This document shows, piece after piece, positions 8,300-17,024 of a DNA stretch of 64,000 nucleotides (the first letter of the stretch is position 1; each line of letters starts with the position of its first letter). Location: NCBI GenBank assembly GCA_963784195.1, contig CAWARA010000020.1:496001-560000 (forward strand). Reading direction: 5' to 3'. A program made the position numbers and the translations under genes. Origin of the DNA: CAVQAH01 sp963784195 (GTDB lineage Bacteria; Acidobacteriota; Vicinamibacteria; Vicinamibacterales; 2-12-FULL-66-21). The notes under the pieces were generated by a model that searched no databases, had not been told where the DNA came from, and saw nothing but the letters and a program-made list of their open reading frames with translations.

Positions 8300-9785
8300 C
8301 GCCGTCTGGTACCGGAGCCTCTACTGGCGGATCGCGATCGGATTCGTTGCGCTGCTCGCGGCAATCCTCGTCGTCCAGGTTGCCGTGTTCGTGTGGCTCA
8401 CCGTCGTCGTCGGCCGCTCGTCGCTTGGCCCGATGCAGCTGGCGAGCGAGGTGGCCACGGAGCTGGGCTCGGCGATGGAAGCAACGCCGGATCTCGCCAT
8501 CGACGCACACATCAGCCGCCGGTTCGGCCATATCTTTCAACCGTTCCTGGTCCTGATGGACGATGGGCGGACGGCCTCGAACCGGGCCGATGGACTTCCA
8601 CCAGGATTCAGCCGCACCGCAACGTTCGCGCGCAATCGGCGTCAGGGGCAGGAGCCTCCGCCGGAACCGGATCCAGGAGCGCAGCCACCGCCGCGGCCGC
8701 CCGAAGGGCGCGCGACCCGGCGGCGGTCGATCGGGACCCTCGAGACGGCTTGCCGAGATAGCGCCGATCGTCGTTGCCGGCCGGGAGGTCGGTATTGTCG
8801 CGGTGCCAGGGAACCCGCCGCCGGCGTCGATCGTCATGCGGCAACTCGGACCGACGCTGGCATGGGTCGCCGCGGGGCTGCTCGTGGCCGGTTCGGCAAT
8901 CATGGCGCTGGTGATCTTCCGGCCGACGCACAAACGGCTGCGAATGCTCGAGCACGCCGCGGCGGCGCTCGGTGAGGGACGCACCGACGTGCGCGCGGAG
9001 GAAACCGGTGGCGACGAAGTCTCCGCGCTGGCGCGCACTTTCAACCGCATGGCGGACGACTTGGGCGCACGTGCGGCCGCGTTGGCAGAGTCCGACCGGG
9101 CGAGGCGGCAACTGCTGGCGGATGTTTCTCACGAGCTGATGACGCCCCTTGCCGCAATCCGCGGCTATACGGAAACCCTGGCCATGCCAGAGCTGACGCT
9201 CGATTCGGAGACGCGTCAGCGATATCTCAGCATCATCGGGGACGAAACCCAGAAGCTTGAAGCGATGATCGGCGACCTGCTGGATCTCGCTCGGCTCGAG
9301 GGCGGCGGCGGCGTGCTGGCGCGCGACCGGGTTCGTGTTCTCGACTTGTTCGGCCGCGTGACCGATCGGCACGGACCAATCATTCGCGATCGGCAAATCA
9401 CCGTCGTCGTCAACGTGCGATCCAGAGACGCTGACCGTCACCGGCGATGCCCAGCGCCTCGAGCAGGCGCTCCAGAATCTCGGCGCAAATGCGATCAGGC
9501 ATACGCCTCATGGTGGGAGGCTCGAGCTGACCGCAGCATCCGACAGAGGAAGGCGTCCTGATCACCGTGCGTGATACCGGTCCGGGGATTCCGCCGGAGC
9601 ACTTCGAACGGGTGTTCGATCGTTTCTACAAAGTGGACTCCTCGCGAACCAGAAGCGATGCTCCCTCCGGCAGCGGCCTCGGTCTCTCGATCGTCCGGAC
9701 GATCGTGGAGCGTCACGGCGGAACCGTCACCGCGTCGAACGCGCCAGACGGCGGAGCCATCTTCGAGATCCGCCTGCCACGGTAA
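8292..9785 (+). pseudogene. Sensor histidine kinase, frame broken three times
   Basis: The cognate kinase of the preceding regulator. The N-terminal frame gives a membrane helix (GFVALLAAILVVQVAVFVWLTVVV) and a periplasmic sensor part. After a frame change near 8700-8750 come a second membrane helix (WVAAGLLVAGSAIMALVIF), a HAMP domain and the phospho-acceptor segment DVSHELMTPLAAIRGY. A second change near 9415-9425 leads into the N-box (LEQALQNLGANAIRHTPHGG) and a third near 9535-9555 into DTGPGIPPEHFERVFDRFYK and SGSGLGLSIV. All HATPase boxes are present, only in different frames, and each step is one extra base. That pattern fits sequence indels better than decay. In a living cell this is probably an intact kinase of about 497 residues. 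Confidence 0.75.
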
Positions 9786-9815
9786 GCTTCAGATACCATC
9801 GTCTCGGAGCACAGC

Positions 9816-11082
9816 ATGAGATTCGCCTGCATCCTTCTGGCGATCGGTCTGTCGATCGGGCACCTGGAAACGGTCGACGCGCAGCCGCGCCAGGCCCCTG
9901 TCGATCCCGCCATCGCTGGTGCGGACGCGGCAACCGCTGCGTATCTGGCCTCCGTCCCGGCTGACCGACGGGCGCGATCCGACTCGTATTTCGAGGGTGG
10001 CTACTGGGTAAGCCTGTGGCAGTTCCTGTGGTCGTCAATCGTCCTGATTGCCCTCCTCCACACGGGCCTGTCCGCCAGGCTTCGTGATATAGCTGCGCGC
10101 GTCACGCGTTTCCGATGGCTGCAGCCGGCGATCTACTGGGCTGGATTTCTCCTGCTCACGTCCGTGCTCGGATTTCCTTTGGCGGTGTTCACTGACTTCT
10201 GGCGCGAGCATCAATACGGGCTTGCCACGCAGACGTTCGGCGCGTGGTTCGGCGATCAGATGAAGGGGCTCGGGCTGGGCCTCGTGCTCGGAGCCGTGCT
10301 CATGTTGGTTCTGTATGCCGTCCTTCGCAGGGCCGGCCGCACCTGGTGGATCTGGGGCGCAGCCGTGTCGATGGCGTTCATGTCGTTCGTCGCCACGATC
10401 GGCCCCGTCTACCTGGCGCCGCTCTTCAACACATACAAGCCGCTCGAGAACCCGGCCATCCGCGATCCGATCCTGAAGATGGCCCACGCCAACGGCATCG
10501 ACACGAGCGAAGTCTGGGAAGTGGATGCGTCGCGACAATCGACGCGCATCAGCGCCAACGTGAGCGGCATGTTCGGCACGCAGCGGATCACACTCAATGA
10601 CAATCTCCTGAAACGAGCGTCACCGGCCGCCGTCCAGGCAGTCATGGGCCACGAGATTGGCCATTACGTCCTCAACCACGTGTATGAGATGCTCGCCTAC
10701 TTCTCGGTCATCATCGCGATCGGCTTTTGCCGTGACCGGCTGGGCGTTCACGCTGCTGGCCGCTCGCTACCGCGAACGCTGGGGTGTCGAAGGGATTGCG
10801 GATCTGGCGGGGCTGCCCCTGCTGGCGCTGGTGCTTGGCGCCTACCTGTTCGTCCTGACGCCGGTCCTGAACACGATCGTCAGGACGAACGAGTTCGAGG
10901 CTGACATGTTCGGCCTCAACGCGGCCCGCCAACCGGAAGGATTTGCCGAGGCGGCACTGCTGCTCGGCGACTATCGCAAGCTCGATCCCTCACCGCTCGA
11001 GGAGCTGATCTTCTTCGACCATCCGAGCGGCCGGACACGAATTCACGCCGCGATGCAATGGAAGGCCAGCCAGCAGCCGTAG
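9816..11082 (+). CDS. M48 family (Ste24-like) membrane metallopeptidase, one frameshift
   Basis: An integral-membrane zinc peptidase. A signal-like N-terminus is followed by membrane helices (SIVLIALLHTGLS, YWAGFLLLTSVLGFPLAVF, GLVLGAVLMLVLYAVL, WWIWGAAVSMAFMSFVATIGPVYLAPLFN) and the zinc motif HEIGH (His279, Glu280, His283). The third ligand is the first Glu of NEFEADMFG. The frame breaks in a run of four T at 10725-10728; dropping one T joins IIAIGF to AVTGWAFTLL and restores the CAAX-protease-like protein to about 421 residues. The gene follows the two-component genes by 30 bases and may be co-transcribed. The family cleaves membrane or misfolded proteins; the bacterial substrate is unknown. 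Confidence 0.85.
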
Positions 11083-11104
11083 CGCGGGTGCGTTCCGCAT
11101 GACG

Positions 11105-11791
11105 TCATTCGTGTTCGGACGTGTCGTCGCGTCCGGCGCTGAGGCTGACGTTCAGGGTGACGGTCCGGCCGCGCCGTACGTCGACCGTGCGAGCGTAGGT
11201 GACAAATCCGTCCTTTCGGACTTCGACGCGATGCGGGCCCTCTGACAGGTCGACGAAGATCCGATCCTGTCCTTCCGGCAGCGTCCATTCTTCGCCATCG
11301 ATCAGCACCGTCGCATCAACCGGCCGCACGCGCAGCTCGAGCGAGCCAAACACATCGGCAGATGCGCGAGGGTAACCAGACATCCTGCGTTGGTCCATCT
11401 CGCGGCGGGCATGTTCGTCGGGCTTGGGACGCGGCTCCTGCGCCTCGCCGGGCGCGAGCGGCTGCAGCGCATACGTCACTTTGAGCGTTCCGCCGCGCGT
11501 GAACAACACTTTCTCGCGGATGGGGTGATAACCCTCGAGATAGAAGAGCAACTCGTGCTCCCCGCTTTCGACGTGCAGCCGCTGCAGGGCCCCGTCGAAG
11601 TCGTCGACCGTCCCGACGTAGTACCCGTCGACATAGACCTCGGCCTGTTTGGGTGTGACCTGAATCCGCGCGGAGCCCGTGTCGTCGTATCGGTAAGGCC
11701 AACCGTAGGGTGGATACGGATACTGGGCGTACGCGGGACTCGCGGTTGCACAAACGCCCGCGAACACGATGAAGCTCAGAGTACGAAGCAC
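11105..11791 (-). CDS. Secreted PEGA-domain protein
   Basis: A 228-residue envelope protein. I start it at GTG 11791, which has GGAGG eight bases upstream and gives a clean signal peptide (VLRTLSFIVFAGVCATASPAYA). Residues 25-45 are rich in Tyr and Pro. Two PEGA-type beta domains follow: the first around AEVYVDGYYVGTVDDFDG and LHVESGEHELLFYLEGY, the second around ATVLIDGEEWTLPEGQ and GPHRVEVRKDGF. These domains typically sit on the outside of the inner membrane or in the periplasm and bind carbohydrate or protein. The stop faces the M48 gene, 22 bases away. No partner gene points to a specific role. Confidence 0.85.
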   Translation of the reverse strand: MLRTLSFIVFAGVCATASPAYAQYPYPPYGWPYRYDDTGSARIQVTPKQAEVYVDGYYVGTVDDFDGALQRLHVESGEHELLFYLEGYHPIREKVLFTRGGTLKVTYALQPLAPGEAQEPRPKPDEHARREMDQRRMSGYPRASADVFGSLELRVRPVDATVLIDGEEWTLPEGQDRIFVDLSEGPHRVEVRKDGFVTYARTVDVRRGRTVTLNVSLSAGRDDTSEHE

Positions 11792-11888
11792 AGGGGGCCC
11801 TCCGTGCCCAGGCAGGTTGCCGGCACGCCGAGCAATAGAGGTACCAGAGAGCATCCGCCGACAGGGCTGACGTCCTCGTATCACGTCG

Positions 11889-13742
11889 TCATCCAGGGGA
11901 AACACTGCTGTCAGTTTTCGGTGACAGGGTCGAGGCTACGATCGCGCCTTCCGCAGCGTGCGCGTTACCTGGGCGACCGGTCTTGCCATCCACGAGGACG
12001 ACGCCACGGATGACGTGATCGCCTGGAGGCAGACCGGCGATCGGGACAACGCCCGTGACCACCCGTCGCGCTGGATCGGTACTCGTCGCCAGGTAGGCGG
12101 GGACGCGGATCGACGCCTCTCCCTTTTCGGTCGGTGCGATCTCGAACGCTGCCTTCAGTGACTGGTCGGAGGGAAAGTTTCCGTACAGCTCGAAGAACCC
12201 CATGGCGGTCGGCTCGTGCAGGAACTGCAGGCGCGGCACAAAGAACCCGCGCGAAACGCCGAGTACGAGCGCGCTGGCCGTGAACTTGCCCGCTTCGGTC
12301 AGTTCTGCCTCGAACTCGTAGTCGGTCGCGCCACGGCGGCCGGTGTTGTCGACGGCGGCGACGCGCAACCTGTACGTGCCCGGCGGCGCCAACCCGGCTG
12401 ACATCACCGGCACGCGCGACAGCTCGCGCTCGTTGGCCGTCCATTGCGCGATCAACCGGCCGCGATTGTCGATCAGGCCGAACGATGCGGAGGTCAGCGA
12501 GGCCGCATGATCGAGCGGCTCGGCAACCGCGATGATCTTCAGCTTGCCGTCGCCCGGCGTTGATGACGCGAACGCCGCAGCGCGCAGGGGAAGATCCCGA
12601 TACATGCGGCCATCGCGCAGCATCGCATGCGGCGTCGGGGACGGCATGCTTGTCCGCGCGGCAGGCTTGGCGATCGACATGCGCGGCCGCACGCGCAGCG
12701 TCACACCGGGACGCGCCACCTGAACGTCCACGCGATGACTGAGCCCGTTGCGCTCCGACGCCTCCGGATCGAAGGCGACGAGGTAGTACCCCGCCGTCTC
12801 GCGGACGATGCGATCGAAAGCGCTGTGATCGGTGGGGGTGAGCCGCATCGACAACCCGCTGGTGACGCCGGCCAGGCTCTCGAGCCCGGCCATCTCTTCG
12901 TTGGTGCTGCGGAAACGGCTGGCGGCCGGATCGGCGAAGGCGTTGGCCGCGGAATCGATGACGAAATCCTCAGGCCGGATCACGTAGAAGTTCGCGCGGG
13001 CCTCGATCGCTGCCCGGCCTACGTTGTCGAAGTGTGCCGACTGAATCTCGCACTGCCCGGGTGGTCCGGTGAGCGGCGCGTCGCGCCGCGGCGTGAGCAG
13101 CCCCGAGGAAACGAACACGATCGTTTTTGGAACGTCCAGGCCGACAAGGCCTTCGAGCAGCCCGGTCAGCGCCAGGAGCGTGTCGCGCGTCCGGCAGCTC
13201 TTCTCCTGGTCGGTGGTCCGCGCCGATCCCTGGCCGGAGATCCCGGCCAGGAGTTCGCGCACGTGGCCGTGATCTCTGGTCAGATCGACCTGCAGGCCTC
13301 CCCGCGGCATGGTCACGAGCGCCACGCTGTCGCGCGGCGAGAGGCTGGCGACGAACTTCGACGCCGCATTCATCGTCGGTCGCGTGACGCTGGCACGAAG
13401 CGATTCGTTCTCGATAATCAGGATGATCGTGCGGCCCGCATCCCCGACGTAGTTACTGCCGAAGGGCGCCGCGAGGGTCGGAAGCCCGGCGTCGGTCTGG
13501 GCGCCAAGCGTCGATCCGACCCGAACGTACTGAAAGGATTTGATCTCGCGGGTCCGCCCGTCCATCGACAACGTCAACTCGTCGGGCCTGAGGTCGGGAA
13601 CGGGAGCGCCGTCCGCGCCGAAGGCCAGGAGATCGACGGTGACGAACTCGACCCCGACGCGAATCGGCGCAGTCTGGCCGGCCAGTCGGACCCCGAGAAC
13701 CAGGGTCAACGGAACGAGCAGAGCCGCCGCGGCGAATCGCAT
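11889..13742 (-). CDS. VWFA-related secreted protein (acidobacterial type)
   Basis: A 617-residue secreted protein starting at ATG 13742 with a signal peptide ending near LAGQ. The motif VGVEFVTVDLLAFGADGAPVPDLRPDELTLSMDG is the N-terminal beta domain that precedes a von Willebrand A-like domain in acidobacterial proteins. The metal-site strand is degenerate (TIILIIENESLRASV instead of DxSxS), so metal binding is doubtful. The middle has ASLSPRDSVALVTMP and PKTIVFVSSGLL, and the C-terminal half is beta-rich. A homologous gene sits at 42681-44594. The family is abundant in Acidobacteriota and has no defined function. It may work with the PEGA protein downstream, 97 bases away on the same strand. 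Confidence 0.85.
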   Translation of the reverse strand: MRFAAAALLVPLTLVLGVRLAGQTAPIRVGVEFVTVDLLAFGADGAPVPDLRPDELTLSMDGRTREIKSFQYVRVGSTLGAQTDAGLPTLAAPFGSNYVGDAGRTIILIIENESLRASVTRPTMNAASKFVASLSPRDSVALVTMPRGGLQVDLTRDHGHVRELLAGISGQGSARTTDQEKSCRTRDTLLALTGLLEGLVGLDVPKTIVFVSSGLLTPRRDAPLTGPPGQCEIQSAHFDNVGRAAIEARANFYVIRPEDFVIDSAANAFADPAASRFRSTNEEMAGLESLAGVTSGLSMRLTPTDHSAFDRIVRETAGYYLVAFDPEASERNGLSHRVDVQVARPGVTLRVRPRMSIAKPAARTSMPSPTPHAMLRDGRMYRDLPLRAAAFASSTPGDGKLKIIAVAEPLDHAASLTSASFGLIDNRGRLIAQWTANERELSRVPVMSAGLAPPGTYRLRVAAVDNTGRRGATDYEFEAELTEAGKFTASALVLGVSRGFFVPRLQFLHEPTAMGFFELYGNFPSDQSLKAAFEIAPTEKGEASIRVPAYLATSTDPARRVVTGVVPIAGLPPGDHVIRGVVLVDGKTGRPGNAHAAEGAIVASTLSPKTDSSVSPG

Positions 13743-13868
13743 CGGCGTCAGAATACACCTTCTGCGCCGAAAGGATCCCTTACCGATTTGTTACCGGATT
13801 CTCACCACTTCGAGGGTCGTCGTCCGTATTCTTACGTTGGGTTAGTCCTCTTGTTTGGAGGGTCTGGG

Positions 13869-15578
13869 ATGCGAATTCTGATAGCGGGAACGCTGGCGGC
13901 GGCGATTGCCATGCTTCCTCTCGCGGCGCAGGCGCAGACGTCCGCCGCGCCGGTACACAAGCATTACGAGCGGCCGCCCGGCTACGACCAGGCGCCGGCG
14001 CCAGGCATGCCCCTCGCGCCGCGGCTGCAGAACCTCGGCGTGCACACGTTCAAGGTCACCACGAAGTCGGCGCGCGCGCAGCTCTTCATCAACCAGGGGG
14101 TGAACCTCGCCTACGGGTTCAATCACGCCGAGGCTGCCCGCGCGTTTGCCGAGGCGGCGCGGCTCGATCCTGATTGCGCGATGGCCTACTGGGGTCACGC
14201 CCTCGTGCTCGGCCCGAACATCAACGCGCCGATGGATCCGAAGGACGAAGCAACGGCCTACGAGCTCGCTCAGAAGGCTCGCAGCCTGAAGCCGAAGGTC
14301 ACGCGCCGCGAACAGGCCTACATCGATGCGCTCAGCGTCCGCTACACCGGCAAGCCGGAAGATCGGCAGAAAGCGGATCGCGCGTTCGCCGAGGCCATGC
14401 GCAAGACGGTCGCAGCCTTTCCAACGGACCTCGACGCCAAGACCATTTACGCGGAATCGCTGATGGACCTGCGGCCGTGGAACTACTGGACGCGCGACGG
14501 CCAGCCGTACGCCGAGACGCGCGACGTGCAGACGATGCTCGAGCAGGTGCTGGCCAGCAATCCAAAACACCCGGGCGCGCTGCACTACTGGATTCATCTC
14601 TGGGAGCCGACCGACACACCCGAGCGCGCCGAGGCGGAGGCCGACCGCCTGCTGCCGCTGATGCCGGGCGCCGGCCACATCGTGCACATGCCGGCGCACA
14701 TCTATATGCGCGTCGGCCGTCACGCGGACGTCGTGACATCGAACCAGCTCGCCGCGAAGGCCGACGAGGACTACATCGCGCAGTGCCGGGTTCAGGGTCT
14801 TTACCCGCTTGGCTACTATCCTCACAACCTGCATTTCATCTGGATGGGCGCGAGCGCGTCGGGTCAGAAACAACTCGCGTTCGACGCGGCGAACAAGGTG
14901 GCCAACGCCATCCCTCACGAGGCGCTGGGAACGGTGCCAATCCTCCAGGGATTCCTGGTCGTGCCGTACTGGGCGATGGTTCGCTTCGGCATGTGGACCG
15001 AGATCCTCGCGGACAAGGGCCCGAGGCACGAAACGCCATTCACACGCGGTGTCTGGCGCTACGCGCGCGCGATGGCCCTGATCGCAACCGACCGCCTGAG
15101 CGACGCGGAGGTCGAGCTGACAGGTCTCGACAAGATTCTGGAGGACCCATCGCTCAAGGGACAGACGACGTTCTCGACGAACACCGGCACGGCGATTCTC
15201 AGAATCGCTCCAGAAGTGATCCGGGGCGAGATCGCAGCGAAGCGCAAGGACTGGGACAAGGCCACACTGCATCTCGATCGCGCGATCAGATACGAGGATG
15301 CGCTGATATACCAGGAGCCGCCCGACTGGCACGCACCCGTTCGCCTGACTCTCGGTGCGGTGCTCCTCGACGCCGGGCGGCCGGACGAGGCGGAGGCCGT
15401 TTACTGGGAGGACCTGAGGAAGAATCCGGAAAGTGGCTGGGCGCTGTATGGCCTCCTGCAGGCGCTGAAGGCGCAGGGCAAGAACGACGACGCGGCGCTG
15501 GTGGAGGCACGGTTCAAGAAGGCGTGGAAGGATGCGGATATCACGCTGAACGCATCGAGGATTGGGACGTTGCCGTAG
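13869..15578 (+). CDS. Secreted TPR-repeat protein
   Basis: A 569-residue protein with GGAGGGTCTGGG before the ATG and a signal peptide (MRILIAGTLAAAIAMLPLAAQAQ). TPR-like units include AYGFNHAEAARAFAEAARLDPDCAMAYW, an E/K-rich linker region and LTLGAVLLDAGRPDEAEAVYWEDLRKNPESGWALYGL near the C-terminus. The conserved stretch PGALHYWIHLWEPT and HMPAHIYMRVGRHADVVTSNQ with several histidines is typical of a widespread family annotated only as tetratricopeptide repeat protein. Its TAG stop lies within the first word of a palindromic repeat (15573-15671). A role in the periplasm or cell surface is inferred from the signal peptide only. Confidence 0.87.
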   Translation: MRILIAGTLAAAIAMLPLAAQAQTSAAPVHKHYERPPGYDQAPAPGMPLAPRLQNLGVHTFKVTTKSARAQLFINQGVNLAYGFNHAEAARAFAEAARLDPDCAMAYWGHALVLGPNINAPMDPKDEATAYELAQKARSLKPKVTRREQAYIDALSVRYTGKPEDRQKADRAFAEAMRKTVAAFPTDLDAKTIYAESLMDLRPWNYWTRDGQPYAETRDVQTMLEQVLASNPKHPGALHYWIHLWEPTDTPERAEAEADRLLPLMPGAGHIVHMPAHIYMRVGRHADVVTSNQLAAKADEDYIAQCRVQGLYPLGYYPHNLHFIWMGASASGQKQLAFDAANKVANAIPHEALGTVPILQGFLVVPYWAMVRFGMWTEILADKGPRHETPFTRGVWRYARAMALIATDRLSDAEVELTGLDKILEDPSLKGQTTFSTNTGTAILRIAPEVIRGEIAAKRKDWDKATLHLDRAIRYEDALIYQEPPDWHAPVRLTLGAVLLDAGRPDEAEAVYWEDLRKNPESGWALYGLLQALKAQGKNDDAALVEARFKKAWKDADITLNASRIGTLP

Positions 15579-15671
15579 TCCGTGGTTCGTCGCTCGTAGC
15601 TCGTCGCTCGTCGCTCGAAAAGCGATTCGAGATAGCTCTACGAGTTACGAGCGACGAACCACGAACCACGG
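15573..15671. repeat. GTNGTCC-word palindrome (family A), copy 1
   Basis: Left arm in heptamers: GTAGTCC, GTGGTTC, GTCGCTC, GTAGCTC, GTCGCTC, GTCGCTC. Right arm: GAGTTAC, GAGCGAC, GAACCAC, GAACCAC. The centre is GAAAAGCGATTCGAGATAGC. The first word supplies the TAG stop of the TPR gene. Confidence 0.85.
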
Positions 15672-15702
15672 CAGCCGTCCTGAATCAGCGTAATAATGAG
15701 TC

Positions 15703-16647
15703 GTGCCTCCAACTCTCGAAGTTCGACACCTTCAGCTCGTGGACGCGATCGCGGAAACGGGGACGGTGACCGCCGCGGCGATGCGTCTGCACGTCACGCA
15801 ATCGGCGCTGAGCCATCAGCTTCGTGACATCGAGTCGCGGCTCGACGTCAGGCTGTTCGAGCGAATGGGCCGGCGCATGGTGCTGACAGCGGCGGGTGCG
15901 CGGGTGCGCGAGTCAGCGCGTGCGATCCTGCAGGATCTGGTCAGCGCGGAGCTCGAAATCAGGCGGCTCAACGGCGATGGCGGCACGATCCGGCTCTGCA
16001 CGCAGTGCAACACCGGCTACCACTGGCTGCCGCCCCTCCTGAAACAATTCCACGCCAGATATCCGTCGACCGACGTCCAGATCTGCGTCGACGCGACGCC
16101 AAGGCCGCTCGACGCGCTGCTGGCCGGCGAAATCGATCTCGCCATCATGACCAACCCGGTGAGCGATCGGCGAGTGACGGTCACGGAGCTGTTCCGGGAC
16201 GAGCTCGTGGCGATCGTGTCGACGTCGCATCCGTGGGCCACGAAGCAGTGGATCAAACCCTCGGCGTTCGCCGCCGAGCACCTGTTCATCTACTCCGCCG
16301 ACCGATCGGACAGCTACGTATTTCGTTACGTCCTCGGTCCGGCAGGCGTCGAGCCTGCGCGGGTATCGGAGGTGCCGCTGACCGAAGCCATCGTCGAGCT
16401 CGTGAAAGCCGGTCTCGGCGTTGGTGTCGTGGCGCGGTGGGCCGTCGACCCGGCCGTCAGAGCCGGACAGCTGGCGGCCGTGCGCATCACCAAGCCAGGC
16501 GTGACTCGAGCGTGGACCGCCGTCATGCGCCGCACCCAGCACAAGAGGCTGGCCGATCGGCCATGGATGCGCGATTTCATCGAACTCCTCGCCGCGCAGG
16601 GCCTTCCCGTTCGAATGCAGACGCCGCAAGCGCGCCGGCGTGCATGA
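15703..16647 (+). CDS. LysR-family transcriptional regulator, MetR-like
   Basis: A 314-residue regulator with a GTG start at 15703. The N-terminal winged helix-turn-helix (RHLQLVDAIAETGTVTAAAMRLHVTQSALSHQLRDIESRLDVRLFER) is canonical for LysR. The effector domain opens with TIRLCTQCNTGYHWLPPLLKQF, which matches the ECHTCFQWL-type stretch of MetR, the homocysteine-responsive methionine regulator (family knowledge). No methionine gene lies next to it, so its target is uncertain; a dyad-rich segment directly downstream (16654-16693) could be an operator. The gene begins right after a family A repeat. The regulator class is firm; the MetR assignment is moderately supported. Confidence 0.88.
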   Translation: MPPTLEVRHLQLVDAIAETGTVTAAAMRLHVTQSALSHQLRDIESRLDVRLFERMGRRMVLTAAGARVRESARAILQDLVSAELEIRRLNGDGGTIRLCTQCNTGYHWLPPLLKQFHARYPSTDVQICVDATPRPLDALLAGEIDLAIMTNPVSDRRVTVTELFRDELVAIVSTSHPWATKQWIKPSAFAAEHLFIYSADRSDSYVFRYVLGPAGVEPARVSEVPLTEAIVELVKAGLGVGVVARWAVDPAVRAGQLAAVRITKPGVTRAWTAVMRRTQHKRLADRPWMRDFIELLAAQGLPVRMQTPQARRRA

Positions 16648-16653
16648 GTGCGG

Positions 16654-16693
16654 CTCATAGTTGCATATGAAATCTATGAGCTTTATGCACAAC
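16654..16693 (+). promoter_or_regulatory. Nested inverted repeats with promoter-like boxes
   Basis: CTCATAG (16654-16660) is inverted as CTATGAG (16674-16680), and GTTG-CATA (16660-16667) is inverted as TATG-CA-CAAC (16684-16693). TTGCAT at 16661 and TATGCA at 16684 are 17 bases apart, which fits weak -35 and -10 boxes. The overlap of dyad and promoter suggests a regulated site, perhaps for the LysR protein encoded just upstream. Confidence 0.4.
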
Positions 16694-16736
16694 TGGCACC
16701 CCGGTAGTCTCGTGGGCAGACGTGAGGCGTCTGACC

Positions 16737-16838
16737 ATGATCCCCAACCGCCGTGATTTTCAGCTGGCTGTTCGCACGTTCGCCGCGCGCCCCGCACTGT
16801 CCATCGTTCGAATGACCTCGCCCACCCCGTGGGGGTGA
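16737..16838 (+). pseudogene. Possible remnant of a permease N-terminus
   Basis: A 33-codon frame reads MIPNRRDFQLAVRTFAARPA and then LSIVRMTSPT before a TGA. The stretch DFQLAVRTFAARPALSIV resembles the start of MacB/FtsX-type permeases (compare DVRLACRLLFKKPGFALTA and DIRYGLRTLRQSPGFTFLA in this window), but nothing permease-like follows. It could equally be a short unrelated peptide. Confidence 0.25.
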
Positions 16839-17024
16839 AAATGGCGAGGGACCGTGGACCCAAGTGCGACGGTGCTGACGGCACCGGCAACGATCACGGC
16901 GGCCGCGACGTTCGCGACGTCACTATCGTCCGCGTCGTGTTCGTCGTGGTCGTCGCGATCGTTCAGGGGCCTCGTTAGCCGTCCTTCGTTGTCAGCGAGA
17001 GAAAAAACGTGCGAACCGTGATCC

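Larger units (their letters stand above)
16648..17024. other. Intergenic region with nested dyads and a gene remnant
   Basis: These 377 bases follow the LysR gene and precede, tail to tail, the stop of an AsmA gene. They contain two nested inverted repeats (16654-16693), a possible promoter and a 33-codon frame at 16737-16838. The rest (16839-17024) is GC-rich sequence with many GTCG and CGTC words and no convincing gene. Confidence 0.6.

Noticed and set aside
8292..9785. Programmed frameshifting in the histidine kinase
   Set aside because: Three independent shifts without slippery heptamers or downstream structures, in a window full of similar breaks, fit sequence error much better.
10657..11082. 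A separate small membrane protein after the M48 peptidase
   Set aside because: It is the C-terminal part of the same peptidase, displaced by one extra T at 10725-10728; it holds the NEFEAD zinc ligand.
12627..13868. A 414-codon N-terminal extension of the TPR protein
   Set aside because: The extension is antisense to the VWFA gene; a strong ribosome-binding site and signal peptide at 13869 mark the real start.
13842..15332. Long open frame of about 496 codons on the minus strand opposite the TPR gene
   Set aside because: It mirrors a well-supported coding gene on the plus strand, has Arg/Val/His-rich shadow composition and no recognisable motif; GC-rich DNA produces such frames.
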